DNA of 6,563 bases from Actinomycetota bacterium (lineage in GTDB: Bacteria; Actinomycetota; Acidimicrobiia; Acidimicrobiales; AC-14). The position numbers and the translations under genes are program-made. The DNA is taken from NCBI GenBank assembly GCA_020200615.1, contig JAIVIH010000020.1, positions 1 to 6,563 on the forward strand, written 5' to 3'. The notes beneath the pieces are model-generated. The model did no database searches. It worked only from the letters and a program-made list of their open reading frames with translations, and was not told the DNA's origin. Positions within the stretch are counted from its first letter, which is position 1. Every line of letters starts with the position of its first letter. Below, piece after piece: positions 6,125-6,563 of the stretch.

Positions 6125-6563
6125 CCCCGCCGGCTGCGTTCGGAGCTGCACGAGGTCGCAGAGCTGGTTCACGAGCCAGAGCCCGCGCCCACCGTCCTGG
6201 TGGCGCGTCGCCAGCGAACACCGAGACCGCGTGCCGGAGGTGCTGGAGCGGCAACGCGACGTCGAAGTCCATCTCGAAACCTCCGACGGATGGCTCCGAC
6301 AAGGGATCGTCGAAGACCGGATTCGTCTCGGCTACGTAGTCGGGGCTGACCACTTGCTGGCCCGCCTCGCTGATGTACGGATGACTGCGCCGGGCCTCGT
6401 GGATGATGGCCGGGTCAAGGGTCTCGAGGTCGTAGGGGCAGAGGAGCCACCACGCCGGCGTGCCGCCGAAGGCGACGTTGAGTAGCACTTCGTGACGCTG
6501 GCACTCGGCCACCTCGGCCGGGGTTCTCTCCGGGAACATCGCTCGCCCACACCGCGTGGGGGG
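6089..6563 (-). pseudogene. Decayed anti-sigma regulatory factor: MEDS domain plus HATPase remnant, two frame changes, 5' end outside window
   Basis: Read leftward from the right edge, three pieces of one protein appear in changing frames. Piece 1 (6562-6542) gives PPRGVGE, the conserved turn before the end of a MEDS sensory domain. Piece 2 (6539 to about 6213) gives MFPERTPAEVAECQRHE, LLCPYDLETLDP and HEARRSHPYI, the C-terminal half of a MEDS domain, then the first strand/helix of a HATPase domain (HLRHAVSVFA). Piece 3 (about 6214-6089) gives GGRGLWLVNQLCDLV (from 6193) and VVRLYMSRPR with a TGA at 6091-6089, the G2 box and C-terminus of an RsbW-like HATPase. Pieces 1 and 2 would join cleanly if one C were restored near 6541 (GAG CG ATG to GAG CCG ATG, reading GEPMF). 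Between pieces 2 and 3, some 60 residues expected in the family are missing, including the Glu/Asn N-box and the DxG box that bind ATP/Mg. An intact relative would bind and inhibit a sigma factor or kinase partner; this copy should not bind ATP. The small shift could be a sequencing error, but the internal loss is harder to explain that way. Confidence 0.75.

Noticed and set aside
5913..6212. Arg/Pro-rich C-terminal part of the 208-residue minus-strand frame as a genuine protein domain
   Set aside because: The neighbouring frame encodes the recognisable HATPase end (GRGLWLVNQLCD), so this part is out-of-frame translation after a deletion.
1178..6563. A novel multi-gene defence or secretion system formed by kinase, ABC exporter, permease and anti-sigma gene
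   Set aside because: Each protein belongs to a common housekeeping or regulatory family, the orientation splits them into separate units, and the anti-sigma gene is broken. There is no toxin, nuclease or mobile-element signature.

Overview
This 6.6 kb window is very GC-rich. Its genes prefer G/C at third codon positions, and two of the intact coding regions probably begin with GTG. The protein families present are a Pkn-type membrane Ser/Thr kinase, an actinobacterial ABC half-exporter, an AI-2E family permease and a MEDS-type anti-sigma regulator. Together they point to a high-GC actinobacterium. I infer an environmental lineage such as Acidimicrobiia or a relative, but the class is a guess because no marker gene is present.

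Layout. (i) Positions 1-1173, plus strand: the acidic C-terminal end of an unrecognised protein (stop at 172-174), then a four-helix membrane protein with a long charged tail (232-1173), probably cotranscribed. (ii) Positions 1178-4893, minus strand: a transmembrane Ser/Thr protein kinase with an extracytoplasmic domain (4893 down to 3154), followed 53 bp later by a full-length fused permease-ATPase ABC half-transporter (3100 down to 1178). The ABC gene converges on the membrane-protein gene with only 4 bp between stop codons. (iii) Positions 4934-6124, plus strand: an AI-2E/PerM-like permease, divergent from the kinase across a 40 bp gap. (iv) Positions 6089-6563, minus strand, running off the right edge: the remains of an anti-sigma regulator (MEDS sensory domain plus HATPase). 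It is broken by two frame changes and has lost the middle of its ATPase domain.

How the genes may work together. The kinase and ABC exporter form the most plausible functional pair, as a sensor kinase beside an exporter it might regulate. The divergent permease could share the regulatory gap with them. All four intact proteins are membrane proteins or have highly charged tails, and several tails are built from short in-frame DNA repeats (9, 18, 6 and 9 bp units).

I do not see a new multi-gene system with confidence, and most of the region is ordinary actinobacterial chromosome. The strongest unusual signals are the decayed anti-sigma gene at the right edge, a telomere-like (GGGTTC)n G-quadruplex motif inside the kinase gene, and the recurrent repeat-built acidic tails. 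I see no rRNA, tRNA, CRISPR array, transposase or convincing intrinsic terminator, and no stretch above 300 bp without a gene.
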